Shown here: positions 1 to 5,170 of the stretch, in pieces
Layout: every line of letters starts with the position of its first letter
Position numbering within the stretch: position 1 is the first letter of the stretch
Source of the DNA: a candidate division TA06 bacterium DG_78
GTDB lineage: Bacteria; Hydrothermota; Tepidihabitantia; SM23-42
Assembly: GCA_001303225.1 (NCBI GenBank)
Contig: LJNI01000099.1
Location: 1-8,325, forward strand
DNA: 8,325 nucleotides
Direction: 5' to 3'
Made by a program: the position numbers and the translations under genes
Notes under the pieces: model-generated
Seen by the model: the letters and a program-made list of their open reading frames with translations, nothing else
Database searches by the model: none
Told to the model about the DNA's origin: nothing

Positions 1-437
1 AACAAGGATTAGCAGCGTGGCGTTCAAGTGTTAGCTATGTAGAAAACGTCGCTGATGCAATAGTGTTAGCAATAACTGATGCAAGAACAAAGAACCGTAT
101 TTATAACGTTGCTGAGCCAGAAACACCGACTCTGGCAGAGTGGGTAAAAAAGATAGGCAAGGTCGCAGGATGGCACGGAGACGTAGTTATTGCACCACGC
201 GATAAACTTCCTCAATCAATGCAACCTGACTTTAACACTGAACAGCACCTCACTGTTGATACGACCCGCATACGAAAAGAACTGGGGTACAGAGAATCGA
301 TTCCACAGGATGAGGCATTGAGACGTACTATCGAATGGGAACGTGCACATCCACCAGAAAATATTAGCCCAGAACAATTTGATTACGAAACTGAAGATAA
401 GGTTTTAAACTCGCTGGGATTCATATCTAAAAAATGA
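1..437 (+). CDS. NAD-dependent epimerase/dehydratase, C-terminal part (5' end outside window)
   Basis: The reading frame is open from base 3 to the TGA at 435-437, giving at least 144 residues. The GTG at 63 is internal, because upstream codons in the same frame already encode family-like sequence (SSVSYVENVADAIVLAI). That stretch matches the conserved 'R-Y-V-x-V-x-D-x-A' segment found after the Rossmann core of extended short-chain dehydrogenase/epimerases, where the nucleotide-sugar pocket is completed. It is followed by YNVAEPETPTLAEWVKKIG and by RIRKELGY…EALRRTIEWER, the usual C-terminal substrate-domain pattern. The NAD-binding GxxGxxG and YxxxK motifs lie outside the window, so the substrate cannot be named. 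The last 30 or so residues (from HPPENISPEQ) extend past the usual family end. The family call is fairly secure; the exact reaction is unknown. Confidence 0.8.
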   Translation, partial: QGLAAWRSSVSYVENVADAIVLAITDARTKNRIYNVAEPETPTLAEWVKKIGKVAGWHGDVVIAPRDKLPQSMQPDFNTEQHLTVDTTRIRKELGYRESIPQDEALRRTIEWERAHPPENISPEQFDYETEDKVLNSLGFISKK

Positions 438-476
438 CAGAGAGCTCTGAAAAAGTATTCATCGCTCTCAAGATTA

Positions 477-501
477 CCCCATAAGTTCAACAACTTAGGG
501 G
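477..501 (+). repeat. Short inverted repeat after the epimerase gene
   Basis: The left arm CCCC-A-TAAGTT (477-487) pairs with AACTTA-GGGG (492-501) through ten base pairs, with one bulged A at 481 and a CAAC loop. It lies 39 bases after the epimerase stop, where a terminator is expected. No T-run follows on either strand, so it is not a classical intrinsic terminator. It may stabilise the mRNA 3' end or act with Rho. It is called from pairing alone. Confidence 0.4.
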
Positions 502-519
502 CAGGCATAGATGACAGAA

Positions 520-581
520 AGATTACAGTGATATTTTATCGATTATTATCGGTGTAATCCTTATGCAAATCACTGTAATCT
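520..581. repeat. 13-bp perfect inverted repeat upstream of the thiamine-binding gene
   Basis: AGATTACAGTGAT at 520-532 is matched exactly by its reverse complement ATCACTGTAATCT at 569-581, with 36 bases between. The core TGTAATC also occurs at 553-559 inside the loop, and AGATTAC occurs again at 471-477. The left arm could therefore pair with either of two right arms 21 bases apart. No T-run follows, and it ends about 60 bases before the ATG at 643. It could be an operator pair, an RNA switch or a degenerate repeat element. The sequence alone does not decide between these. Confidence 0.5.
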
Positions 582-642
582 CCCTAGAGTCTATGGACGA
601 AGATTGCTGGTTTTTTCAGAAATTACTGAGAAAGAGGTATAT

Positions 643-972
643 ATGAGTTTTTTAACTGAAGTAAGTATGACACCGCTCGGCAAAGACGAGAGTGTCAGTA
701 CATATGTTTCAAAGGTTGTCGATGTAATCGACAAATCAAAACTACCCTATGTTATTACACCAATGGGTACAATTATCGAAGGTGAAACATGGGATGAAGT
801 GATGAATGTCTTCAAAAGAGGTTTTGAACAAATGCAAAAAGAGTGCACGAGGATTTCGATTTTGATGAAAATAGATTATCGAAAAGGAAAATCAGAAAGA
901 ATGAAGACAAAAATAAAATCCCTCGAGGAAAAATTAGACAAAGATTTATTGAAAGATAATAACATAAAGTAG
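643..972 (+). CDS. MTH1187/YkoF-family thiamine-binding protein (DUF77)
   Basis: This is a 109-residue cytoplasmic protein of the MTH1187 family (PF01910, Thiamine_BP), a small ferredoxin-like fold. Characterised relatives bind thiamine or its pyrimidine moiety, and many members lack a defined role. Recognisable segments are the start MSFLTEVSMTPLGKDESVSTYVSKVVDVI, then LPYVITPMGTIIEGETWDEVMNVFKRGFEQM, and RISILMKIDYRKGKSERMKTKIKSLEEKL at the end. These match the family pattern of S-(V/M)-x-P-(L/I)-G near the N-terminus and T-x-M-G-T-x-(I/V)-E-G in the middle. The ATG at 643 is preferred over the in-frame TTG at 604: GAGG at 634-637 lies five bases upstream, and the family begins here. A strong terminator follows, so the gene is probably monocistronic. 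The family call is secure; the ligand is inferred. Confidence 0.85.
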   Translation: MSFLTEVSMTPLGKDESVSTYVSKVVDVIDKSKLPYVITPMGTIIEGETWDEVMNVFKRGFEQMQKECTRISILMKIDYRKGKSERMKTKIKSLEEKLDKDLLKDNNIK

Positions 973-987
973 ATGTTTTAGGCAAAG

Positions 988-1020
988 AAGGGAGTGCTAC
1001 TGCACTCCCTTTTGTTGTTA
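988..1020. terminator. Rho-independent terminator, probably bidirectional
   Basis: AAGGGAGTGC (988-997) pairs perfectly with GCACTCCCTT (1002-1011) around a TACT loop, and the plus strand continues TTTTGTTGTTATTTT. It lies 15 bases after the thiamine-binding gene stop. On the minus strand the same stem is followed by TTCTTT, and it lies just past the stop of the DUF4412 gene at 1032. It can therefore end both convergent transcripts, more strongly on the plus strand. Confidence 0.9.
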
Positions 1021-1031
1021 TTTTATTCGTA

Positions 1032-1637
1032 TCAATCGAACGGCAATTCCTCCATGGGTAGGGGACCCATTGGCGTGTAACCCTCTGGAACCTCAAAGAG
1101 GGCATCATCGAGTTTATCTTCACTAATATTTTCAAGGACCATAGTCATCTTTTCACCTTCATGCGTGACGATTTTCAAGGCGAAATCGAGCTTTTTCGAA
1201 ACCCACTGGGTTATTACCTCAGTACCCTCACGGGTGATTACATACTTATCGCACTTATACCCACTTATTGTTTCGGTACCGATAAATTTACTTTCTCCGA
1301 GTGATTCTGTTTTCTTCGCGCTCTGGAATGGGTCGTTTGCCAAACTCTGTATATCATCACTGGCAATCTCCATATACATCTTTTCTGATGGCATGAGAAC
1401 ACGCGTTACCATCTCGTCCATATCAACGAGAATAATAATTTCTTGCCCATCTTCTTCTTGTTCCATCCGGTATTTTGTTCCCTTTGCAAATATTTTACTG
1501 GTTGTTGTTTCACCTTTCTGTCCACCAGCCTGCACAACCATGTCTGCTGAAAACTCGCCAGCAAACAACGGAATACTGCAGACCAATATAATAAACACTG
1601 CTGCGATAGACCATCTAAGGGCTTTTTTATTTTGCAT
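1032..1637 (-). CDS. Secreted DUF4412-type protein
   Basis: This 201-residue protein begins with a signal peptide: basic MQNKKALRW, a hydrophobic stretch at about residues 10-24, and a likely signal-peptidase I site after LFA (residue 26). The one cysteine in that stretch (C20) follows valine, so it is not a lipobox. The mature part is a β-rich single domain (ADMVVQAGGQKGETTTSKIFAKGTKYRME…IIILVDMDEMVTRVLMPSEKMYMEI…GYKCDKYVI…VTQWVSKKLDFALKIV…FEVPEGYTPM). This is the DUF4412 pattern, related in shape to LolA/outer-membrane lipoprotein-sorting folds. AGGAGG at 1643-1648 lies five bases before the ATG and overlaps the lipA stop. The gene is therefore translationally linked to lipA as the last gene of that cluster. 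Its function is unknown; a periplasmic or envelope location is inferred. Confidence 0.75.
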   Translation of the reverse strand: MQNKKALRWSIAAVFIILVCSIPLFAGEFSADMVVQAGGQKGETTTSKIFAKGTKYRMEQEEDGQEIIILVDMDEMVTRVLMPSEKMYMEIASDDIQSLANDPFQSAKKTESLGESKFIGTETISGYKCDKYVITREGTEVITQWVSKKLDFALKIVTHEGEKMTMVLENISEDKLDDALFEVPEGYTPMGPLPMEELPFD

Positions 1638-1646
1638 TATTGCCTC

Positions 1647-2534
1647 CTATATTATTTTTTCTGAACACAAAGCGGCAGTCTCTGCTGCATGATAAGAAGA
1701 CCTCACCAGAGGTCCGCATATCATATGTTTAATACCAACGTCTTCACCGATTTTTTTAAATTCACTAAATTCCTCAGGTGTGTAATATTTTTGCACGAAA
1801 ACATTTCTTCTAGTCGGCTGTAAATACTGCCCAATTGTTACGATATCAACACCTACGTCTTTCAGATCTTTTAAGGCTTGGAGAATTTCGTTTTGTTCTT
1901 CACCGAGACCGAGCATGAAGCCACTCTTTGTATATATTCCTTTATGTAATGTTTTTATTTTTTCTAGAACACTCAATGATTTTTCATAACTGCACCTGTG
2001 GTCCCTGATAAACGGTGTTAGTTTCTTTACTGTTTCGACATTATGACCAATGATAAATGGATTGGCATCAACTACTTTCTTTAGATAATCTTTTTTACCA
2101 TTGAAATCAGGAATGAGTGCCTCGACTTTTGTCTGAAGATTCTTTTCTTTTATAGACTTGATTGTATTAGCGTAGTGACTGCTTCCGTAGTCTGGCAGGT
2201 CGTCGCGGTCAACCGATGTGATGACAACATACTGCAAGCCGAGTTTTTGTATTACTTCGGCAACATGTTCTGGTTCTTGAGTATCCGTATGTCCCCTAGG
2301 ATTTCCTGTAGTGACTGAACAGAATCGACATGCGCGCGTGCAGGTATCGCCGAGAATCATGATCGTCGCGCTCTTTTTATTCCAACACTCATGAATATTC
2401 GGGCAGCGCGCTTCCTGACAGACTGTTGTGAGATGGTATTTCTTTAACAATTGATATACATCTCTGTATTCATCGCCTGATGGAATTTTTACCTTGAGCC
2501 ATTCAGGTTTTTTTAGATAATCTCTTTTAAACAT
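1647..2534 (-). CDS. lipA: Lipoyl synthase
   Basis: This radical SAM enzyme inserts two sulfur atoms at C6 and C8 of the octanoyl group carried on lipoyl domains. The 295 residues carry every hallmark. The auxiliary-cluster motif C-x4-C-x5-C is at C39, C44 and C50. The radical SAM CxxxCxxC is at C65, C69 and C72. The RSSY motif near the C-terminus is at 278-281, and its serine ligates the auxiliary cluster. Length is normal for LipA. The ATG at 2534 lies inside the last codons of lipB (22-bp overlap), and AGGAAG at 2545-2550 lies ten bases upstream, so the two are translationally coupled. The protein is cytoplasmic and needs an electron donor such as ferredoxin or flavodoxin. No lipoylated target enzyme is in the window. 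Confidence 0.97.
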   Translation of the reverse strand: MFKRDYLKKPEWLKVKIPSGDEYRDVYQLLKKYHLTTVCQEARCPNIHECWNKKSATIMILGDTCTRACRFCSVTTGNPRGHTDTQEPEHVAEVIQKLGLQYVVITSVDRDDLPDYGSSHYANTIKSIKEKNLQTKVEALIPDFNGKKDYLKKVVDANPFIIGHNVETVKKLTPFIRDHRCSYEKSLSVLEKIKTLHKGIYTKSGFMLGLGEEQNEILQALKDLKDVGVDIVTIGQYLQPTRRNVFVQKYYTPEEFSEFKKIGEDVGIKHMICGPLVRSSYHAAETAALCSEKII

Positions 2535-3193
2535 CGTCGTTTCACTTCCTTATTAAATAATACACTAAAATTTGTAATGATAGATTTTTTCACTTTATCC
2601 AGCGGCACTGTATTATTCAAAATTTTTTGCATTGATACCATTGTCACATCTTTTAAACCACAGGGAACTATATAGTCAAAATGTTGCAAGTTCGTGTTTA
2701 CATTGAATGCAAAACCATGAAAGCTCACCCAGCGCTTCACTGCAATGCCAATAGAACAGATTTTTCCTGTTTCAGTCCACACGCCAATCATCTTTTCTTT
2801 TTTCTTTCCGTTGATACCGAATTCTCTTAAAGTCGCAATAATCACATCTTCAATTTTCTCAATGAATGGTTTAATGCCGATCAGCCCTTTTTTGATATTA
2901 AAAATTGGGTATCCGATAAGCTGTCCTGGACCATGGTACGTAACGTCGCCACCGCGTTCGATCCGATAGAAGTCAATGCCTTTTTCTTTTAAAACTTTAA
3001 ACGGTGTTAAAAGGTTGTCTACCCTGCCACTTTTACCCATGGTGATGACCGGATTATGCTCAACGAGGAGCAATGTATCGTCAATTGTACATTCAATTCT
3101 TTTTTGATGGATTGTTTTTTGTAAATCCCAGACTTCTTTATAGTCCTTCTGCTCTAAATCGACGATGTTGAGATTACTCTTTTGTTGTTGCAC
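2513..3193 (-). CDS. lipB: Lipoyl(octanoyl) transferase
   Basis: LipB moves octanoyl from acyl-carrier protein to lysines of lipoyl domains, which supplies the substrate for LipA encoded next. The 226 residues contain the signature RGGDVTYHGPGQL (80-92). The catalytic lysine is K144 in GKICSIGIAV, the segment SFHGFAFNVN follows, and the catalytic cysteine is C178 in VPCGL. K144 and C178 correspond to K135 and C169 of the E. coli enzyme. The start is the GTG at 3191-3193. It lies in the first copy of a tandem repeat, with only a weak GAG at 3201-3203 seven bases upstream as ribosome-binding site. No other plausible start exists before the conserved region, and the N-terminal length fits the family. 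It overlaps lipA by 22 bp. Confidence 0.96.
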   Translation of the reverse strand: MQQQKSNLNIVDLEQKDYKEVWDLQKTIHQKRIECTIDDTLLLVEHNPVITMGKSGRVDNLLTPFKVLKEKGIDFYRIERGGDVTYHGPGQLIGYPIFNIKKGLIGIKPFIEKIEDVIIATLREFGINGKKKEKMIGVWTETGKICSIGIAVKRWVSFHGFAFNVNTNLQHFDYIVPCGLKDVTMVSMQKILNNTVPLDKVKKSIITNFSVLFNKEVKRRCLKEII

Positions 3194-3346
3194 TAAAGTA
3201 CTCGTTTATTAATATTTTCCTAAGGTTGCTCTAAAGTACTCCGTTATTAATATTTTCCTAAGGTTGCACTAAAGGTACTCCGTTATTAATGTTTTTCTAA
3301 TGTTGCACCGAAGGCACTCGTTTATTAGTATTTTCAAATGTTGCAC
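3188..3346. repeat. Tandem repeat array, four units of 38-39 bp plus a partial fifth
   Basis: Units run 3188-3225, 3226-3263, 3264-3302 (39 bp) and 3303-3340, and then a TTGCAC remnant. On the plus strand each begins TTGCaC and contains TTATTAATaTTTT. Units 1 and 2 differ at three of 38 positions; units 3 and 4 are more diverged. On the minus strand each unit holds a TATTAAT-like box, a GAG/GGAG, and (except unit 2) GTGCAA. Unit 1 supplies the lipB start codon (GTG CAA). Unit 4 and the edge of unit 3 encode the tail and stop of the BFD-like protein. Continuing that frame through units 3 and 2 gives similar short peptides, each closed by TAG. This looks like amplification of a gene end/start junction. 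There are no spacers, so it is not a CRISPR. Confidence 0.9.
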
Positions 3347-3581
3347 TGATTGGAATTGGTTTTGTTGGCGGCCGATATGTCGGCTGTACAATTTCTTTCA
3401 TGGGAATACCGAGCTCTCTCGAAATAATTTTAGCAATATGTTTTCGGCATCCTTTACCCTGACAGAGTCCCATGGTAACTCGTAAGATCCTCTTGATGTC
3501 ATCCATGGTTCGATACCCTTCATGAATCTTTTTGACAATCTCTTCTTCAGTCACATCTTCACAACGGCAAATGATCTTCAC
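3297..3581 (-). CDS. BFD-like [2Fe-2S]-binding protein
   Basis: This small cytoplasmic iron-sulfur protein of the Fer2_BFD family has 94 residues from the GTG at 3581. The four cluster cysteines are plain: CRC (C5 and C7), then CQGKGC (C40 and C45). They frame the helix-turn-helix-like BFD core (EDVTEEEIVKKIHEGYRTMDDIKRILRVTMGLC). The ending PTYRPPTKPIPIS is typical of the BFD subunit found beside FAD-dependent amine/amino-acid dehydrogenases, not of free bacterioferritin-associated ferredoxin. The GTG at 3581 is chosen because homologues begin two or three residues before the CxC. A promoter (-35 3609-3614, -10 3587-3592) ends five bases upstream, which implies a leaderless mRNA. A longer frame to GTG 3662 exists but would be non-conserved and would overlap the promoter; TTG 3587 is also possible. 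The last 13 or so residues (FENTNKRVPSVQH) are encoded by tandem repeats. Confidence 0.85.
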   Translation of the reverse strand: MKIICRCEDVTEEEIVKKIHEGYRTMDDIKRILRVTMGLCQGKGCRKHIAKIISRELGIPMKEIVQPTYRPPTKPIPISATFENTNKRVPSVQH

Positions 3582-3586
3582 ATCCA

Positions 3587-3614
3587 ATTCTATCCGAAAA
3601 TTGTGCAAAGTCAA
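3587..3614 (-). promoter_or_regulatory. Predicted promoter of the BFD-like/lipB/lipA cluster
   Basis: On the minus strand, TTGACT (3609-3614) and TAGAAT (3587-3592) are separated by 16 bases, a good vegetative-sigma match. The expected transcript start falls at or within a few bases of the GTG at 3581, so the message would be leaderless. This agrees with the lack of a Shine-Dalgarno sequence there. Confidence 0.55.
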
Positions 3615-3675
3615 GTGAATGACGATAAACCTGTTATGCACACATGCCGACACCGTCCACACATTGTTTCAAAAA

Positions 3676-3721
3676 CCGATATTCTGTCATTCCGGTAATT
3701 GTCGGAATGACAGAATATCGG
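3676..3721. repeat. Perfect 19-bp inverted repeat (hairpin or small mobile-type palindrome)
   Basis: CCGATATTCTGTCATTCCG (3676-3694) is followed by an 8-base loop and its exact reverse complement (3703-3721). The inner TCATTCCG/CGGAATGA resembles widespread REP-like or MITE-derived palindromes. Read on the minus strand, the hairpin is followed at once by TTTTT (3671-3675), so it could end minus-strand transcription. However, it lies upstream of the predicted minus-strand promoter and has no gene feeding into it from that side. A dispersed repeat is the better guess. Confidence 0.85.
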
Positions 3722-3797
3722 ACGAGTGGAATATTTTTTCTTTTATCTTTTTAGTTAATATAATCTCTATCTGATATCACTCATATTAAATAAAGTA

Positions 3798-3826
3798 TTG
3801 ACCAAGGTGGTTTTTCTCTGTATTAT
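3798..3826 (+). promoter_or_regulatory. Predicted sigma-70-type promoter of prsW
   Basis: TTGACC (3798-3803), a 17-base spacer and TATTAT (3821-3826), continued as TATTATATAA, lie below an AT-rich region that could act as an UP element. The leader to the TTG at 3916 would be about 80 bases. The spacer start AAGGTGGTTTTTCT is almost the same as that of the ferredoxin promoter at 4659. Confidence 0.75.
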
Positions 3827-3915
3827 ATAAGCAGTGATTGTGACGTGCATTCAATCATTCCTTGGTATTTGTGTTCTCCTTAGAGTATTTCCCACATTAA
3901 GAAAAAAGGTATATC

Positions 3916-4632
3916 TTGAGTAGAAATATTTTAATGTATCTCCAGGGCATAGGGTTTGTATTTGGTGGTGTGCTCTTTTGGTTGATCTACTTTGATCTTA
4001 AAGATCGCTACCAGCGTGAGCCGAGGCGTCTCCTGATCATAGCGTTCATCCTGGGAAATCTCGCAGCTATTCTTGCACTCGGTTTCTACACGTTCGCTGA
4101 AAAAATCGGTCTGCCTGCATTTCCTTCTCACAACATATACGAAATTGTACTCTACTGTTTTCTCTTGGTTGGTCCGATCGAAGAAGGTTCAAAGTTTCTC
4201 ATTGCACGTTCATTAGTATTTCGCTGGAAGCATTTTGACGAACCGATAGATGGTATGGTCTATGCAGCGTGTATCGCGATCGGCTTTGCGAGTCTTGAAA
4301 ACATACTCTACCTGCCACAACTAGATTGGATACAACAATTAGCACGAGTGATAACGTCGCCGCTCACACATTCTCTTTTTGCTATTGTGTGGGGGTTCGG
4401 AGTAAGCAAAGCTTTTTTTGGTGAGCGCAGGCGTATTGGTCGCATTCTCTGGCAAGGAGGGACTTTATTGTTGAGTATGTTCCTCCATGGTTTATATGAT
4501 TTCTTTCTGTTCGCATATAGAGCAACCTATCTGGCAAGTGTGGTGGTTCTCGTTCTCTGGATATTTTTGATCGTGTATGCCCGTCGTTTGATTCGAACAC
4601 AAAAATCTCAAATTGCCCATAATAATATCTAA
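3916..4632 (+). CDS. prsW: PrsW-family intramembrane protease (M82)
   Basis: This 238-residue membrane protein has about seven hydrophobic segments and carries the conserved PrsW motifs. These are GPIEEGSK (E89, E90, K93; the EExxK signature), EPIDGMVYAACIAIGFASLEN (E128), a histidine in TSPLTHSLFA (H151), and LHGLYDF (H190, D194). These residues are thought to bind metal and form the active site in the CAAX-protease/PrsW superfamily. Characterised B. subtilis PrsW cuts the anti-sigma factor RsiW. No anti-sigma factor is encoded here, so the substrate is unknown. The start is the TTG at 3916, with AAGG five to six bases upstream; an in-frame ATG at 3934 has no ribosome-binding site. The gene has its own promoter at 3798, and the next gene has another, so it may be read alone. 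The symbol reflects family only. Confidence 0.88.
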   Translation: MSRNILMYLQGIGFVFGGVLFWLIYFDLKDRYQREPRRLLIIAFILGNLAAILALGFYTFAEKIGLPAFPSHNIYEIVLYCFLLVGPIEEGSKFLIARSLVFRWKHFDEPIDGMVYAACIAIGFASLENILYLPQLDWIQQLARVITSPLTHSLFAIVWGFGVSKAFFGERRRIGRILWQGGTLLLSMFLHGLYDFFLFAYRATYLASVVVLVLWIFLIVYARRLIRTQKSQIAHNNI

Positions 4633-4658
4633 AGAAAGATAAACTGCATTTTAGTTCC

Positions 4659-4688
4659 TTGACCTAGGTGATTTTTCTGTTATTATAT
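4659..4688 (+). promoter_or_regulatory. Predicted promoter of the ferredoxin gene (leaderless)
   Basis: TTGACC (4659-4664) is followed after 16 bases by TATTAT (4681-4686); TTATAT at 4683-4688 is an alternative -10. The start of transcription is expected at about 4693-4695, on or next to the ATG at 4695. TTGACCnAGGTGnTTTTTCT is shared with the prsW promoter, 18 of 20 positions being identical. Confidence 0.7.
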
Positions 4689-4694
4689 ATACCT

Positions 4695-5141
4695 ATGAAT
4701 ACAGAACCATCAGATGCACGGAGGAAAGAAGGGGCATATGTAGTTATTGAGTGTCCTGAAAAAATACCCTGTGATCCATGCGTCAATGCCTGTCCGAATG
4801 AAGCAATTGCAATCAAGGGCTCGATGATTGAATTACCCGAAGTCGATTATGAACGGTGCAATGGTTGTCTCGTCTGTATTCCTAGATGTCCAGGGCTTGC
4901 AATATTTGTTATTGATGAAACTCCAAATGATCATTCGATCGTGTATATTCCATATGAATTTTTACCGAGGCCCCAAAAAGGTGATACGGGAATCGGTTTA
5001 GATAGGGAAGGTAAAGAGCGTTGTGAAGTCAAAATTTTGAAGGTACTTGACTCAAAAAAATTTGACCACTGTGCAGTCGTTGGTTTTTCAGTACCCAAAG
5101 AATTAGCTAACGAAATACGATTTATTAAATTAAAACAATAA
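4695..5141 (+). CDS. 2[4Fe-4S] ferredoxin-like protein of the FAD amine-dehydrogenase type
   Basis: This 148-residue cytoplasmic electron carrier has two [4Fe-4S] sites. The second is classical, CNGCLVCIPRCP (C55, C58, C61, C65). The first has an unusual spacing, ECPEKIPCDPCVNACP (C20, C26, C29, C33), in which the first ligand lies five residues ahead of the CxxC. That arrangement, and the long tail GLAIFVID…IPYEFLPRPQKGD…VPKELANEIRFIK, match the ferredoxin subunit encoded beside FAD-dependent sarcosine/proline/opine-type oxidoreductases. The tail is a β-rich domain of about 75 residues outside the cluster region. The ATG at 4695 is chosen over the GTG at 4668, because the latter lies inside the promoter and would add a non-conserved hydrophobic leader. 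No Shine-Dalgarno sequence precedes it, which suits a leaderless message. The M28 gene follows after 29 bases, probably in the same transcript. Confidence 0.85.
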   Translation: MNTEPSDARRKEGAYVVIECPEKIPCDPCVNACPNEAIAIKGSMIELPEVDYERCNGCLVCIPRCPGLAIFVIDETPNDHSIVYIPYEFLPRPQKGDTGIGLDREGKERCEVKILKVLDSKKFDHCAVVGFSVPKELANEIRFIKLKQ

Positions 5142-5146
5142 TATTC

Positions 5147-5165
5147 GGGAGGAATAACAAGGAGG
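5147..5165 (+). promoter_or_regulatory. Doubled Shine-Dalgarno sequence before the M28 peptidase
   Basis: GGGAGG (5147-5152) and AAGGAGG (5159-5165) lie before two adjacent ATG codons at 5168 and 5171. The second site is the stronger. Its five-base spacing to 5171, against two bases to 5168, favours 5171 as the start. Confidence 0.6.
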
Positions 5166-5170
5166 TTATG

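Larger units (their letters stand above)
3582..3915. other. Divergent intergenic region between the BFD-like gene and prsW
   Basis: This region of about 330 bp has no convincing gene. From left to right it holds the minus-strand promoter (3587-3614), a 19-bp perfect inverted repeat (3676-3721), an AT-rich stretch (about 3730-3797), the plus-strand prsW promoter (3798-3826) and an untranslated leader of about 80 bases with no recognised riboswitch. AAGG at 3906-3909 serves as ribosome-binding site for the TTG at 3916. Confidence 0.7.

Noticed and set aside
582..642. TPP riboswitch before the thiamine-binding gene
   Set aside because: A CTGAGA is present at 626-631, but it is next to the ribosome-binding site. 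The other conserved TPP aptamer parts are missing and no suitable stems surround it.
604..642. Thiamine-binding protein start at TTG 604
   Set aside because: The extra 13 residues are not conserved, and the ATG at 643 has a well-placed GAGG.
1165..1692. Plus-strand open frame of 175 codons opposite the DUF4412 gene
   Set aside because: It is antisense to a gene with a signal peptide, a good ribosome-binding site and a family match. Its translation is serine/isoleucine-rich with no recognisable motif.
3188..3346. CRISPR array
   Set aside because: The 38-39 bp units follow each other directly with no unique spacers, overlap coding sequence at both ends, and have no cas genes nearby.
3582..3662. 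Longer BFD-like protein from GTG 3662
   Set aside because: The extra 27 residues are not family-like, include the predicted promoter, and have no ribosome-binding site.
3759..3764. TATAAT as a promoter -10 for prsW
   Set aside because: No acceptable -35 lies 16-18 bases upstream, and the TTGACC/TATTAT promoter at 3798 is much better.
4668..4694. Ferredoxin start at GTG 4668
   Set aside because: It would place the start inside the promoter and add a hydrophobic leader to a protein that is cytoplasmic in known relatives.
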